In this document: one piece after another, positions 54,665 through 62,712 of the stretch
How positions within the stretch are numbered: position 1 is the first letter of the stretch
Layout: the number at the start of each line of letters is the position of its first letter
From: Acidovorax radicis
Lineage (GTDB): Bacteria; Pseudomonadota; Gammaproteobacteria; Burkholderiales; Burkholderiaceae_C
DNA length: 64,000 bases
Assembly: GCF_020510705.1 (NCBI RefSeq)
Contig: NZ_CP075184.1
Coordinates: 744,001-808,000 of the forward strand
Direction: 5' to 3'
Translations under genes and position numbers: made by a program
Notes under the pieces: model-generated
Seen by the model: only the letters and a program-made list of their open reading frames with translations
What the model was told of the DNA's origin: nothing
The model's database searches: none

Positions 54665-56521
54665 CTAGCGGTACATGGCGTCAATTTGGGGCGCGTACTT
54701 CTGCTGCACCAGCTTGCGCTTGAGCTTCATGGTGGGCGTCAGCTCTTCATCCTCGGCCGTGAGTTGCGTATCGAGCAGGAAGAATTTCTTGATCTGCTCC
54801 ACGCGGGCGAACTTGGTATTGACGCGGTCGATCTCGGCCTGAATCAGCTCCTGCACCTCGCGCGTGCGGGTCAGGCTGGCGTAGTTGGAAAACGGAACGT
54901 CGTTGTCCTGCGCGTACTTCTCCACGTTCTCCTGGTCGATCATGATGATGACCGTGAGGTAGGGCAGCTTGTCGCCAATGACCACCGCGTCGGTGACGTA
55001 GGGGCTGAACTTGAGCTCGTTCTCCAGCTCACTCGGCGTGATGTTCTTGCCGCCCGCCGTGATGATGATGTCCTTCATGCGGTCGGTGATGCGCAGGTAG
55101 CCATCGGCGTCGATCAGGCCCACATCGCCTGTGTGCAGCCAGCCTTCGGGGTCGATGGTTTCGGCCGTTTTCTCGGGCTGGTTGAGGTAGCCCTTGAACA
55201 CATTGGGGCCACGCACCAGGATCTCGCCCGTGGCGGGGTCGATGCGCACCTCGTTGTAGCTGGCCGCCGGGCCGATGGAGCCCGGTTTGATGCGGCTGGC
55301 CGGCATACCGGTGGAGGCGCCGCAGGTCTCGGTCATGCCCCACACCTCCAGCATGGGCACGCCCAGCGCCAGATACCACTTCACCAGATTGGGCGAGATG
55401 GGCGCTGCGCCCGTGACGAGGAAGCGCGCACGGTGGATGCCGATGAGCTTGCGCACGTTGTTCAGCGCCAGAAAACGCGCCAGCATGAACTGCGCCTTCA
55501 GCAGCCCACCCACCGGCTGGCCTGCCAGCACGCGGTCTGCAATGCGGGTACCCACGCCAATCGACCAGGCATAGGCCGCCTGTTGCATGCGCGTGGATTC
55601 CTTCAGGGCAATCATCACGCCGGAGTAGAACTTCTCCCACACCCGGGGCACGGCGGTGAACACGGTGGGTGCGATCTCACGCACGTTCTCGGGCACGGTG
55701 TCGGGGTTCTCCACAAAGTTCAGGCGCGCGCCGGTGTACAGCGAGAAGTATTCGCCCCCCATGCGCTCGGCAATGTGGCACAGCGGCAAAAAGCAAATGG
55801 TCTCGTCCGCCTCGCTGCGCGAGATGAGCGTGTTGTAGCCGCGCACGGTGTAGGTGAGCGCACCGTGCGTGTGCATGGCGCCCTTGGGCTTGCCCGTGGT
55901 GCCCGAGGTGTAGACCAGAATGGCCAGGTCTTCGGGGCGGCAGGCCTTCACGCGCTGCATCAGTGCGTCGGGGTGTTGTGTATTCCAGGCGCGGCCCAGC
56001 TCGCGCAGGGCCGCGAGGCTCATCACACCGGGGTCGTTGAGGCTGCGCAGGCCTTCCATGTCGAACACCACGACCTTGCGCAGCAGGGGCCGCCCATCGC
56101 GCACTTCCAGCGCCTTGTCGAGCTGTTCATCGTCTTCCACAAACAGCACGGTGGTTCGAGAGTCTTCGCTCAGGTAGTGCACCTGCGCCGCTGCATCAGT
56201 GGGGTAGATGCCATTGGCCACGCCGCCGCAGCTCAGCACGGCCAGGTCGGCCAGCACCCATTCGATGTTGGTGTTCGAGAGGATGGACGCGCATTCACCC
56301 GGCGCAAAACCCAGCGACATCAGGCCACCCGCAATCTCGCGCACTGCCTCGGCCGTCTGGTCCCAGGTCCAGCTCTTCCAGATGCCCAGCTCCTTCTGGC
56401 GCATCCACACGCGCGGGCCGCGCTCGGCCACGGCGTTCCAGAACATGGCGGCAATGGTGTCGCCCGCGAGCACGTCGGTGCCTGCGGGCTGGATGTGGTC
56501 GAGGTCCCAGAGGTTAGACAT
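54665..56521 (-). CDS. AMP-forming acyl-CoA ligase (long-chain fatty acid-CoA ligase family)
   Basis: Activates a carboxylic acid to its CoA thioester via an acyl-adenylate. The 618 residues show ILVYTSGTTGKPKGAMHTHGAL (the AMP/P-loop motif), EVWGMTETCGASTG, GWLHTGDVGLIDADGYLRITDRMKDIIITAGGKNITPSELENELKFSPYV (core motif and C-terminal lid) and the lid Lys region VEQIKKFFLLDTQLTAEDEELTPTMKLKRKLV. Length and motifs match FadD/AMP-binding ligases fused with transporter operons in several betaproteobacteria. It lies 6 bases after livF, so it should be transcribed with livHMGF. Confidence 0.95.
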   Translation of the reverse strand: MSNLWDLDHIQPAGTDVLAGDTIAAMFWNAVAERGPRVWMRQKELGIWKSWTWDQTAEAVREIAGGLMSLGFAPGECASILSNTNIEWVLADLAVLSCGGVANGIYPTDAAAQVHYLSEDSRTTVLFVEDDEQLDKALEVRDGRPLLRKVVVFDMEGLRSLNDPGVMSLAALRELGRAWNTQHPDALMQRVKACRPEDLAILVYTSGTTGKPKGAMHTHGALTYTVRGYNTLISRSEADETICFLPLCHIAERMGGEYFSLYTGARLNFVENPDTVPENVREIAPTVFTAVPRVWEKFYSGVMIALKESTRMQQAAYAWSIGVGTRIADRVLAGQPVGGLLKAQFMLARFLALNNVRKLIGIHRARFLVTGAAPISPNLVKWYLALGVPMLEVWGMTETCGASTGMPASRIKPGSIGPAASYNEVRIDPATGEILVRGPNVFKGYLNQPEKTAETIDPEGWLHTGDVGLIDADGYLRITDRMKDIIITAGGKNITPSELENELKFSPYVTDAVVIGDKLPYLTVIIMIDQENVEKYAQDNDVPFSNYASLTRTREVQELIQAEIDRVNTKFARVEQIKKFFLLDTQLTAEDEELTPTMKLKRKLVQQKYAPQIDAMYR

Positions 56522-56527
56522 TTGCGC

Positions 56528-57349
56528 TTATCTCCAGGTCTTCTTTTTCTTCCAGCGCCGCTCTCCGCGCACGCCGACATCCTTCATGCCCAGGTAGAAC
56601 TCCTTGATGTCGTCCTTCTCGCGCAGGCGCTCGCAGCTGTCTTCCATCACGATGCGGCCGTTTTCCAGCACGTAGCCGTAGTCCGATGCGTTGAGCGCCA
56701 TGTTGGCGTTCTGCTCCACCAGCAAGATGGTGGCACCGCGCTCACGGTTGATGCGCACCACAATCTCGAAGATCTCCTTGGTGAGCTTTGGGGACAGGCC
56801 CAGGCTGGGCTCGTCCAGCAGGATGAGCTCGGGGTTGGCCATGAGCGCACGCGAGATGGCCAGCATCTGCTGCTGCCCGCCCGAGAGCAAACCGGCATCC
56901 TGCGCGGCGCGCTCCTTCAGGATGGGGAAGTAGCCATACACCGTTTCGATGTCGCGGGCCACAGCATCAGCGTCGCTGCGCGTGTAGGCGCCCATGAGCA
57001 GGTTGTCGCGCACCGAGAGCAGCGCAAACACCTCGCGCCCCTCGGGCACATGCATGAGGCCCCGGCGCACGATGGCGGCCGGGTCGTTGGCGGTGATGTC
57101 GGCGCCCTGGAATTCGATGGAGCCCTTGCGCGGGGCGATGATGCCGCTGATGGTCTTGAGGATCGTCGTCTTGCCGGCGCCGTTGCTGCCCAGCACGGCA
57201 GCGATCTCGCCGCGCCGCACCTGCAGGCTCACGCCCCGGATGGCCTTGATGGGGCCGTAGGCGCTCTCCACGTTCTGCAGGCGCAGCAGGGGCTGGTCAG
57301 CGGTGCTGGCCGCCGGGCTGGTGGCGGGGGTGGACAGCACGGCGTTCAT
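56528..57349 (-). CDS. livF: Liv-type ABC transporter ATPase (LivF-like)
   Basis: A 273-residue ATPase: AVLGSNGAGKTTILKTISG (Walker A), LLSGGQQQMLAISRALMANPELILLDEPSLGLSP (signature and Walker B) and MVEQNANMAL-type H-loop (LLVEQNANMALNASDYGYVLENGRIVMED). Shape and sequence match LivF. Its start overlaps the livG stop by four bases. The C-terminal tail is basic (GERRWKKKKTWR). Confidence 0.94.
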   Translation of the reverse strand: MNAVLSTPATSPAASTADQPLLRLQNVESAYGPIKAIRGVSLQVRRGEIAAVLGSNGAGKTTILKTISGIIAPRKGSIEFQGADITANDPAAIVRRGLMHVPEGREVFALLSVRDNLLMGAYTRSDADAVARDIETVYGYFPILKERAAQDAGLLSGGQQQMLAISRALMANPELILLDEPSLGLSPKLTKEIFEIVVRINRERGATILLVEQNANMALNASDYGYVLENGRIVMEDSCERLREKDDIKEFYLGMKDVGVRGERRWKKKKTWR

Positions 57350-58203
57350 GTGCGGACTCCCATGCTGGAGCCCGCCGGGCGGCGCAGGTTGCTCACGTCG
57401 TCGATGGTGCCCAGGTACGCCTCCACCACGCCGGGGTGCGTCTGCACCTCGCGCGGCGTGCCCATCGCCACCACCTCGCCCTGGTTCATCGCCAGCACGC
57501 GGTCGGACACCTTGGAGACAAGCGACATGTCGTGCTCCACCATCAGCACGGTGATGCCCAGCTCTTGCTGGATGTCCTGAATCCAGAAGGCCATGTCATC
57601 GGTCTCCTCCACGTTCAGGCCCGACGAGGGCTCGTCGAGCAGCAGCAGTTGCGGCTCGGTGCACAGCGCACGGGCCAGCTCCACCACCTTGCGCACGCCA
57701 TACGGCAGGCCGGCGACCATGGTGTCGCGGTAGTGCTGCAGGTCAAGAAAGTCGATGACCTGCTCGGCCTTCTCGCGGGCCTGAATTTCGCCTTCGCGCA
57801 CCTTGCGGGTGAAGAACATCTCGGCCCACAGGCTGCTGTGCTGCCGGGTGTGGCGGCCTATCAGCAGGTTGTGCAGCACGCTGGCGTGTTCGAAGAGTTC
57901 GATGTTCTGGAAGGTGCGCGCAATGCCCAGGCCTGCCACCTTGTGCGGCGGCTGGTCCGTCAGCGGCAGCAGGGCTCCGCCCGGGCCCGCGTACGCGATG
58001 GTGCCGGTCGTGGGTGTGTAGATGCGGCTGATGAGGTTGAACACCGTCGTCTTGCCCGCGCCGTTGGGGCCGATGAGGGTGAACACCTCGCCACGGCGCA
58101 CGTCAAAGCTCACGTTGTTGACCGCCAGCACGCCGCCAAAGCGCACGCTGAGGTTTTGGGCCGAAAGCAGCACGTCTGGGTTCATGGTGGTCGCCGCGCT
58201 CAT
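57346..58203 (-). CDS. livG: Liv-type ABC transporter ATPase (LivG-like)
   Basis: A 285-residue ATPase: FTLIGPNGAGKTTVFNLISRIYTPTTGTI (Walker A), GLGIARTFQNIELFEHASVLHNLLIGRH (LivG-type insertion), LPYGVRKVVELARALCTEPQLLLLDEPSSGLN (signature and Walker B) and MVEHDMSLVSKVSDRVLAMNQGEVV. The start at 58203 (MSAATTMNPD) overlaps the livM stop by four bases; a longer frame upstream is antisense noise of livM. Part of the livHMGF-ligase operon. Confidence 0.94.
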   Translation of the reverse strand: MSAATTMNPDVLLSAQNLSVRFGGVLAVNNVSFDVRRGEVFTLIGPNGAGKTTVFNLISRIYTPTTGTIAYAGPGGALLPLTDQPPHKVAGLGIARTFQNIELFEHASVLHNLLIGRHTRQHSSLWAEMFFTRKVREGEIQAREKAEQVIDFLDLQHYRDTMVAGLPYGVRKVVELARALCTEPQLLLLDEPSSGLNVEETDDMAFWIQDIQQELGITVLMVEHDMSLVSKVSDRVLAMNQGEVVAMGTPREVQTHPGVVEAYLGTIDDVSNLRRPAGSSMGVRT

Positions 58204-59276
58204 TTCAAGCGATCCGATTTCTGGAACGACTTCTGCCGCTTGAACAGGCCCTTGCGGTAGAACGGGAACATCTGCAGCCAGGTGCGCACCTTGAGCCAGC
58301 GGCCATACAGGCCCATGGGCTCGAACAGCACAAACGCGATCAGCACCACGCCATAGACCACCGCCTGCAGCCCTGGCGCCTGGCCGATGGCGGTGGGGAG
58401 CCAATCTTTGCTGAGCGAGATGAGCTGGGGCATCGAGATCAGGAAGATCGCGCCCAGGAACGCGCCATGCACCGATCCCAGCCCACCGATCACGATCATG
58501 AGCAGCAGGTCGATGGACTGCAGGATGTTGAACTGATCTGGCGAGATGAACTGCAGCTTGTGGGCATACAGCGCACCGCCGATGCCGGCAAGTGCGGCCG
58601 ATATCGAGAACGACAGCGTTTTGTAGCGCGCCAGGTGGATGCCCATGCTCTGCGCCGAGATCTCTGAATCACGAATCGCCACAAAGGCCCGGCCCGTGGG
58701 CGAGCGCAGCAGGTTCAGAATGGCCAGCGTGCTGACCACAGCGATCACGAGGCACAAAAAGTAAAACGACTCGGTGGATTCGAACGAGTAGCCCGCGATC
58801 TGCGGTGGCACCAGGTGCTTGCCTGAGTTGCCGCCCGTCACCGACTCCCACCGCGCGAACACCTCCTCCACGATGAAGCCGAACGACAGCGTGGCCATGC
58901 CCAGGTAGATGCCCTTCACCCGCAGCGCGGGCAGCCCCACCACCACGCCCACGGCGGCCGACAACCCCGCCGCGCAGGCTAGCGACAGCGCAAATGGCCA
59001 GCCCATGCCCGTGAGCACGGCTTGCGTGTACGCCCCCACGCCCAGGAAGGCCGCATGCCCGAGCGAGAACAGCCCCGTGAACCCCGCCAGCAACATGAGC
59101 CCCAGGCCCACGATGGCGTAGATCAGCACAAAGGTGAGCTGGGCCAGCCAATACTCGGGCGCCACCCAGGGCGCTGCGACCAGCGCCACGGCCAGCAGGC
59201 TGTACCAGAAGACATGCCCGCCATGTTTGGCCAGGCGCAGGTCTTGTTCGTAGCTGGTCTTGAAGATGAATCTCAT
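58200..59276 (-). CDS. livM: Liv-type ABC transporter permease (LivM-like)
   Basis: A 358-residue permease with about nine membrane helices. Family markers: YAIVGLGLMLLAGFTGLFSLGHAAFLGVGAYTQAVL and GAFLGAIFLISMPQLISLSK. It forms the translocation pathway together with LivH. It lies 4 bases downstream of livH, forming a coupled operon. The transported substrate is not fixed by these families and, given the neighbouring CoA ligase, may be an organic acid. Confidence 0.94.
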   Translation of the reverse strand: MRFIFKTSYEQDLRLAKHGGHVFWYSLLAVALVAAPWVAPEYWLAQLTFVLIYAIVGLGLMLLAGFTGLFSLGHAAFLGVGAYTQAVLTGMGWPFALSLACAAGLSAAVGVVVGLPALRVKGIYLGMATLSFGFIVEEVFARWESVTGGNSGKHLVPPQIAGYSFESTESFYFLCLVIAVVSTLAILNLLRSPTGRAFVAIRDSEISAQSMGIHLARYKTLSFSISAALAGIGGALYAHKLQFISPDQFNILQSIDLLLMIVIGGLGSVHGAFLGAIFLISMPQLISLSKDWLPTAIGQAPGLQAVVYGVVLIAFVLFEPMGLYGRWLKVRTWLQMFPFYRKGLFKRQKSFQKSDRLK

Positions 59277-59280
59277 GGGG

Positions 59281-60156
59281 TCACACCTTCTTGCGCAGCT
59301 TTTCGCCGAACAGTCCGTTGGGCTTCACCATCAGCATGATCAGCACCACGATGTACGCGGCCGTGTCCTTGAAACCATCGGGCAGATAGAAGCCCGAGAG
59401 CGATTCGACAATGCCAATGACCAGCCCGCCCACGATAGCGCCCGGCAGGCTGCCAAAACCGCCCACCACGGCGGCCGGGAAGGCCTTGAGCCCGATGAGA
59501 CCCATGTTCGCGTGCACGAAGGTGATGGGCGCCAGCAGCAAGCCCGCCACCGCGGCCACGGCGGCGGCCAGGCCCCAGGCCAGGCCATTGAGCCGCTGCA
59601 CAGGGATGCCCATGTAGTAGGCCGCCAGCTGGTTTTGCGACGACGCCTGCATCGCAATGCCCAGCTTGCTGTAGCGAAACAGTGCAAACAGCAACACGCA
59701 CAACAAAGCGGTGGCGGCGATCACCACCAGCTGCTCGGCGTTGAGCACCAGTGCGCCGAGGCGAAAAGACAGGTCCTTGTAGGGCACGGGCAGGGTGTGC
59801 GTTTCGGTGCCGATGTTGGGGATCATGGTCACCAGCCCGCGCAGCACATACCCGATGCCGATGGTGAGCATGACGATGGAGAAGGCGGGCTGGCCCAGGA
59901 TGGGGCGGATCACCGCGCGCTCGAGCACCACGCCAAAAAGGCCCATGGCCAGGATGCTGGCGAGCACCGCCGCCCAGAAGGGAAACCCCAGCACCGTCAT
60001 GAGCGCCAGGCCGCAGAAGGCACCCAGCATCATCAACTCGCCTTGCGCGAAGCTCACCGTTTCGGTGGCCTTGTAGATGAGCACAAATCCGAGTGCGATC
60101 AACCCATAGATACACCCTTGGGAGATACCGCTGATCAACAGTTGCACAAATTGCAC
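59281..60156 (-). CDS. livH: Liv-type ABC transporter permease (LivH-like)
   Basis: First gene of the transporter operon, 291 residues with about eight helices. Markers: LLISGISQGCIYGLIALGFVLIYKATETVSFAQGELMMLGAF and GLAAAVAAVAGLLLAPITFVHANMGLIGLKAFPAAVVGGFGSLPGAIVGGLVIG. Start is GTG at 60156 with GGGAG seven bases upstream. The palindrome at 60174-60203 lies immediately upstream, so the whole operon is probably repressed by the second TetR protein. Confidence 0.94.
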   Translation of the reverse strand: MQFVQLLISGISQGCIYGLIALGFVLIYKATETVSFAQGELMMLGAFCGLALMTVLGFPFWAAVLASILAMGLFGVVLERAVIRPILGQPAFSIVMLTIGIGYVLRGLVTMIPNIGTETHTLPVPYKDLSFRLGALVLNAEQLVVIAATALLCVLLFALFRYSKLGIAMQASSQNQLAAYYMGIPVQRLNGLAWGLAAAVAAVAGLLLAPITFVHANMGLIGLKAFPAAVVGGFGSLPGAIVGGLVIGIVESLSGFYLPDGFKDTAAYIVVLIMLMVKPNGLFGEKLRKKV

Positions 60157-60173
60157 CCAGGCTCTCCCAGAGT

Positions 60174-60203
60174 ATTTTTACAAAGCGATTGCTTTGCATA
60201 AAT
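60174..60203. promoter_or_regulatory. 30-bp palindrome upstream of livH (site C)
   Basis: ATTTTTACA-AAGCG, spacer AT, TGCTT-TGCATAAAT. The left half is identical to site A (33521) over 13 of 14 bases. It lies 17 bases before the livH GTG and between livH and a divergent thioesterase gene (60591), so it could control both. Confidence 0.75.
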
Positions 60204-60462
60204 AATGGTGCCTGCGCTGGCCGCACCCCGCACTCGGTGCTAACCCTGATGGAGATTCGGGACGCGCTGGCGGCTGTGCATATTGACGCAGGGTGCCGCC
60301 CGGTGCAATAAGGGTTGCGTCTGATAAACCCGGACTGCGCTGCAGAAAAAGGCCAGGGCTCTTGGTGGCAACAGATCCAGCGTGGGTCAGGCGCGTGGCA
60401 TCGGATCGGGTCGATGCACCCGGTGATTTTGTCGCCGCGGCCACTGGGCCTGTTGGCGAAGT

Positions 60463-60536
60463 TGCTATGATGTTTTTATATAAAAATGCAGCTAACGCTT
60501 ATTGGTAAAGCGGTTAAAGCTATTAAATTAATAGCA
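60463..60536 (+). repeat. Dispersed repeat, intergenic copy upstream of the thioesterase gene
   Basis: GCTATGATGTTTTTATATAAAA through ACGCTTATTGGTAAAGCGGT to AAAGCTATTAAATTAATAGC. It keeps the CGCTTAT/ATAAGCG-type core and the terminal GCTATT block of the family, and is the most AT-rich copy. The rest of 60204-60590 shows no gene. Confidence 0.6.
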
Positions 60537-60590
60537 ATCTATTCGTCCAGCATTGAAAGCCCGCAGCGGGCCGCGCCCCACAGGAACTCC

Positions 60591-61076
60591 ATGAGCCAAG
60601 CCATCAACACGCCGTCACAGCCGTTCGAACCTGAATTCATCGCCGGACTGAAGTCGATCTTTGAGGAGAAGATCGTGTTCAACAAAGTGCTGGGCCTGCA
60701 GATCACATCGCTTCGACCCGAAGGCGTGGTGGGGCGTATCGAGATGAAGCCGGAGCTGGTGGGGCACTATGCGTACAACCGCATCCACGGAGGTGTCATC
60801 AGCGCGGGGCTTGACGCGATGGGTGGGCTGGCGGTCATGGCCGCGATTGGCGCAAAGCACATGGACGAACTGCCCGAGCAGCGCCTGCACCGCTTTGCCA
60901 AGCTGGGCACCATTGATTTGCGCATCGACTACCTGCGCCCGGGCATCGGCAGCCATTTTGAGCTGCGCGCCCACGTGTTGCGCCTGGGCTCGCGCGTGGC
61001 CAGCACGCGCATGGAGTTTTTGGGGCCGGACGGGCAGATCATGTCGGCAGGGGCTGCGGCGTACATCGTCTCTTGA
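60591..61076 (+). CDS. Hotdog-fold thioesterase (PaaI/YiiD-C-like)
   Basis: A 161-residue hotdog protein: LRPEGVVGRIEMKPELVGHYAYNRIHGGVISAGLDAMGGLAVMAAIG contains the N-R-x-H-G-G-x-x-x-x-x-x-D helix motif with the catalytic Asp, and LGTIDLRIDYLRPGIGSHFELRAHVLRLGSRVASTRME matches the strand pattern. It probably hydrolyses small acyl-CoA esters. The ATG at 60591 has AGGAA upstream; an open frame back to 60486 lies in the AT-rich repeat and is discarded. It is divergent from livH. Confidence 0.88.
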   Translation: MSQAINTPSQPFEPEFIAGLKSIFEEKIVFNKVLGLQITSLRPEGVVGRIEMKPELVGHYAYNRIHGGVISAGLDAMGGLAVMAAIGAKHMDELPEQRLHRFAKLGTIDLRIDYLRPGIGSHFELRAHVLRLGSRVASTRMEFLGPDGQIMSAGAAAYIVS

Positions 61077-61391
61077 ATGAGGGCTTCGCTGCGCCGCTTG
61101 GGCGTGGCGACGGGGCCCTTGCCGGGAGGCGCTGGGCCCTTGCGTGACCTGCCGCCGCGTTGGGATGCGTCAGTCGTGTGGGCGGCGCGTCGTGCTCCGC
61201 ACCATCAAAAGAGAGCGGAACGGTCATGCGCCGAGGCCGGCGCAATGAAGGATGTAACGCAACGGATGTGTGATACCGCAAGCCTTGCAAGTGCATGCTA
61301 CGAGAGAACCGTTTGGTTACCGTTCTTGCGTAACGGGGGCATCTTTCATAGGGCCTGAAACCTACGATGGGTCTCTTTTCAAGGAGATCTG

Positions 61392-61955
61392 ATGGCCGTG
61401 CAAAACCCCTTCTTTGGCAAGCGTGAACCCGAGTCGTTTCAACCCCGTCAGAGCACCTCACCGTCATCGGTTTTAGGTGGTGCAGCAGCCAGTAGTTCCG
61501 TGTCCGTGCCATCGTCGGCTACCCCCGTGGCGCCCAAATCCGTGGCGGGCGACTCTACCGGCAGCAAGCTGACCGTGGGCCCCAACATCAAGCTCAAGGG
61601 CGTGGAGATCACCGATTGCGACACGCTGGTGGTGGAGGGCACGGTGGAGGCCACCATGGATTCGCGCGTGATCCATATCTCGGAGCATGGGGCATTCAAG
61701 GGCTCCGCAGAAATTGATATCGCGGAGATCCACGGCGAATTCAATGGCTCGCTGACCGTGCGCCAAAAGCTCGTGATTTACAGCACAGGCAAGGTCAGCG
61801 GCAAGATCCGCTACGGCAAACTGGTGGTGGAAGAGGGCGGGCAGCTGACGGGTGAGATTGAATCCGGTCTGGCCCATAGTGTTGCCGCCAGCGGCGGCGT
61901 GCAACGCGTTGCGCCCCCAACGCGCGTGGAGCAGGCTGCGCTAGCCGTGGCCTGA
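61392..61955 (+). CDS. Bactofilin (polymer-forming cytoskeletal protein)
   Basis: A 187-residue bactofilin: disordered Ser/Pro-rich N-terminus (about 1-55), then a right-handed beta-helix domain with repeats GPNIKLKGVEITDCDTLVVEGTVEATMDSRVIHISEHGAFKGSAEIDIAEIHGEFNGSLTVRQKLVIYSTGKVSGKIRYGKLVVEEGGQLTGEI. Bactofilins polymerise into filaments that localise cell-wall or polar factors. Start at 61392 has AAGGAG eight bases upstream. It is preceded by 315 bases without a gene (61077-61391). Confidence 0.93.
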   Translation: MAVQNPFFGKREPESFQPRQSTSPSSVLGGAAASSSVSVPSSATPVAPKSVAGDSTGSKLTVGPNIKLKGVEITDCDTLVVEGTVEATMDSRVIHISEHGAFKGSAEIDIAEIHGEFNGSLTVRQKLVIYSTGKVSGKIRYGKLVVEEGGQLTGEIESGLAHSVAASGGVQRVAPPTRVEQAALAVA

Positions 61956-61978
61956 AAAGCACCTTTCTTTCAGACTCC

Positions 61979-62009
61979 AGCCGCAGCCCATCCAACGGGC
62001 GCAGCGGCT
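61979..62009. terminator. Possible hairpin terminator between convergent genes
   Basis: AGCCGC (61979) pairs with GCGGCT (62004), with GCCC/GGGC inside, forming a stable hairpin just after the bactofilin stop. There is no T tract, so intrinsic termination is uncertain. Confidence 0.35.
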
Positions 62010-62035
62010 GCCATGCCTGTCAGTGTCCTTTGCAC

Positions 62036-62079
62036 TTCCCGGGGCCAATTTCCCGGGGCCAATGTTCCCGGGGCCAACG
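62036..62079. repeat. Short tandem repeat (three units of 14-15 bp)
   Basis: Three copies of TTCCCGGGGCCAA-T/G in a row at 62036-62049, 62050-62064 and 62065-62079, between the bactofilin gene and the convergent thioesterase gene. Confidence 0.75.
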
Positions 62080-62140
62080 GGAGCTGTCGCCTTGTTTGAG
62101 CAGGCGGCATACGCGCACACGCGCTGCGTTCAGTGTGTGC

Positions 62141-62563
62141 TCAGGCGGTTGCCACGGGGTGGGGCACCGCGCGGGGCCGTCCCTGGTCATCGATGGCCAC
62201 ATACGTCAGCTTGGCTTCCGTGACTTTGACGTAGCGGCCCTGGTCTGAAAAACGCTCGGCATACACCTCCACCTGCACGGTGATAGAGGTGTTGCCCACG
62301 CGTGCGACCGATGCAAAAAACGACAGGATGTCGCCCACGCGCACGGGCTGCTTGAACACGAATTCATTGACCGCCACGGTGGCCATGCGCCCTTGCATGT
62401 AGCGTGCGGGCAGCACCGAGCCCGCCAAATCCACCTGCGCCATTACCCAGCCGCCAAAAATGTCGCCATTGCCGTTGGTGTCGGCAGGCATGGGGATGAC
62501 CTTGAGCACCAGCTCTTTGTCGGTGGGTAATGCGGCGGGCGGTGGGCTGAAAACGGCGGACAT
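62141..62563 (-). CDS. YciA-like acyl-CoA thioesterase
   Basis: A 140-residue hotdog thioesterase: VLKVIPMPADTNGNGDIFGGWVMAQVDLAGSVLPARYMQGRMATVAVNEFVFKQPVRVGDILSFFASVARVGNTSITVQVEVYAERF. The DTNGNGDIFGGWVMAQVDLAG motif is the YciA/acyl-CoA hydrolase signature, with catalytic Asp. The ATG at 62563 (MSAVF) is preferred to an in-frame GTG at 62569. It converges with the bactofilin gene and likely acts on broad-range acyl-CoAs. Confidence 0.92.
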   Translation of the reverse strand: MSAVFSPPPAALPTDKELVLKVIPMPADTNGNGDIFGGWVMAQVDLAGSVLPARYMQGRMATVAVNEFVFKQPVRVGDILSFFASVARVGNTSITVQVEVYAERFSDQGRYVKVTEAKLTYVAIDDQGRPRAVPHPVATA

Positions 62564-62712
62564 GGGCACAATCTCGACAATGTAAGTAAATAAACGGCTG
62601 AGCCTGTCTGCGGGAAACCTCTGGTCTCACCGCGTGGCAAGCCCTTGCAAGGTCTACCTGGGCATCCGCCGGGTCGGTCAAAGTAAAACAACAACGACTG
62701 GAATTGTCCCCC

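Noticed and set aside
54497-57580. A 1027-codon plus-strand open frame
   Set aside because: Antisense to the CoA ligase and livF genes; His/Gly/Val-rich shadow translation without a family.
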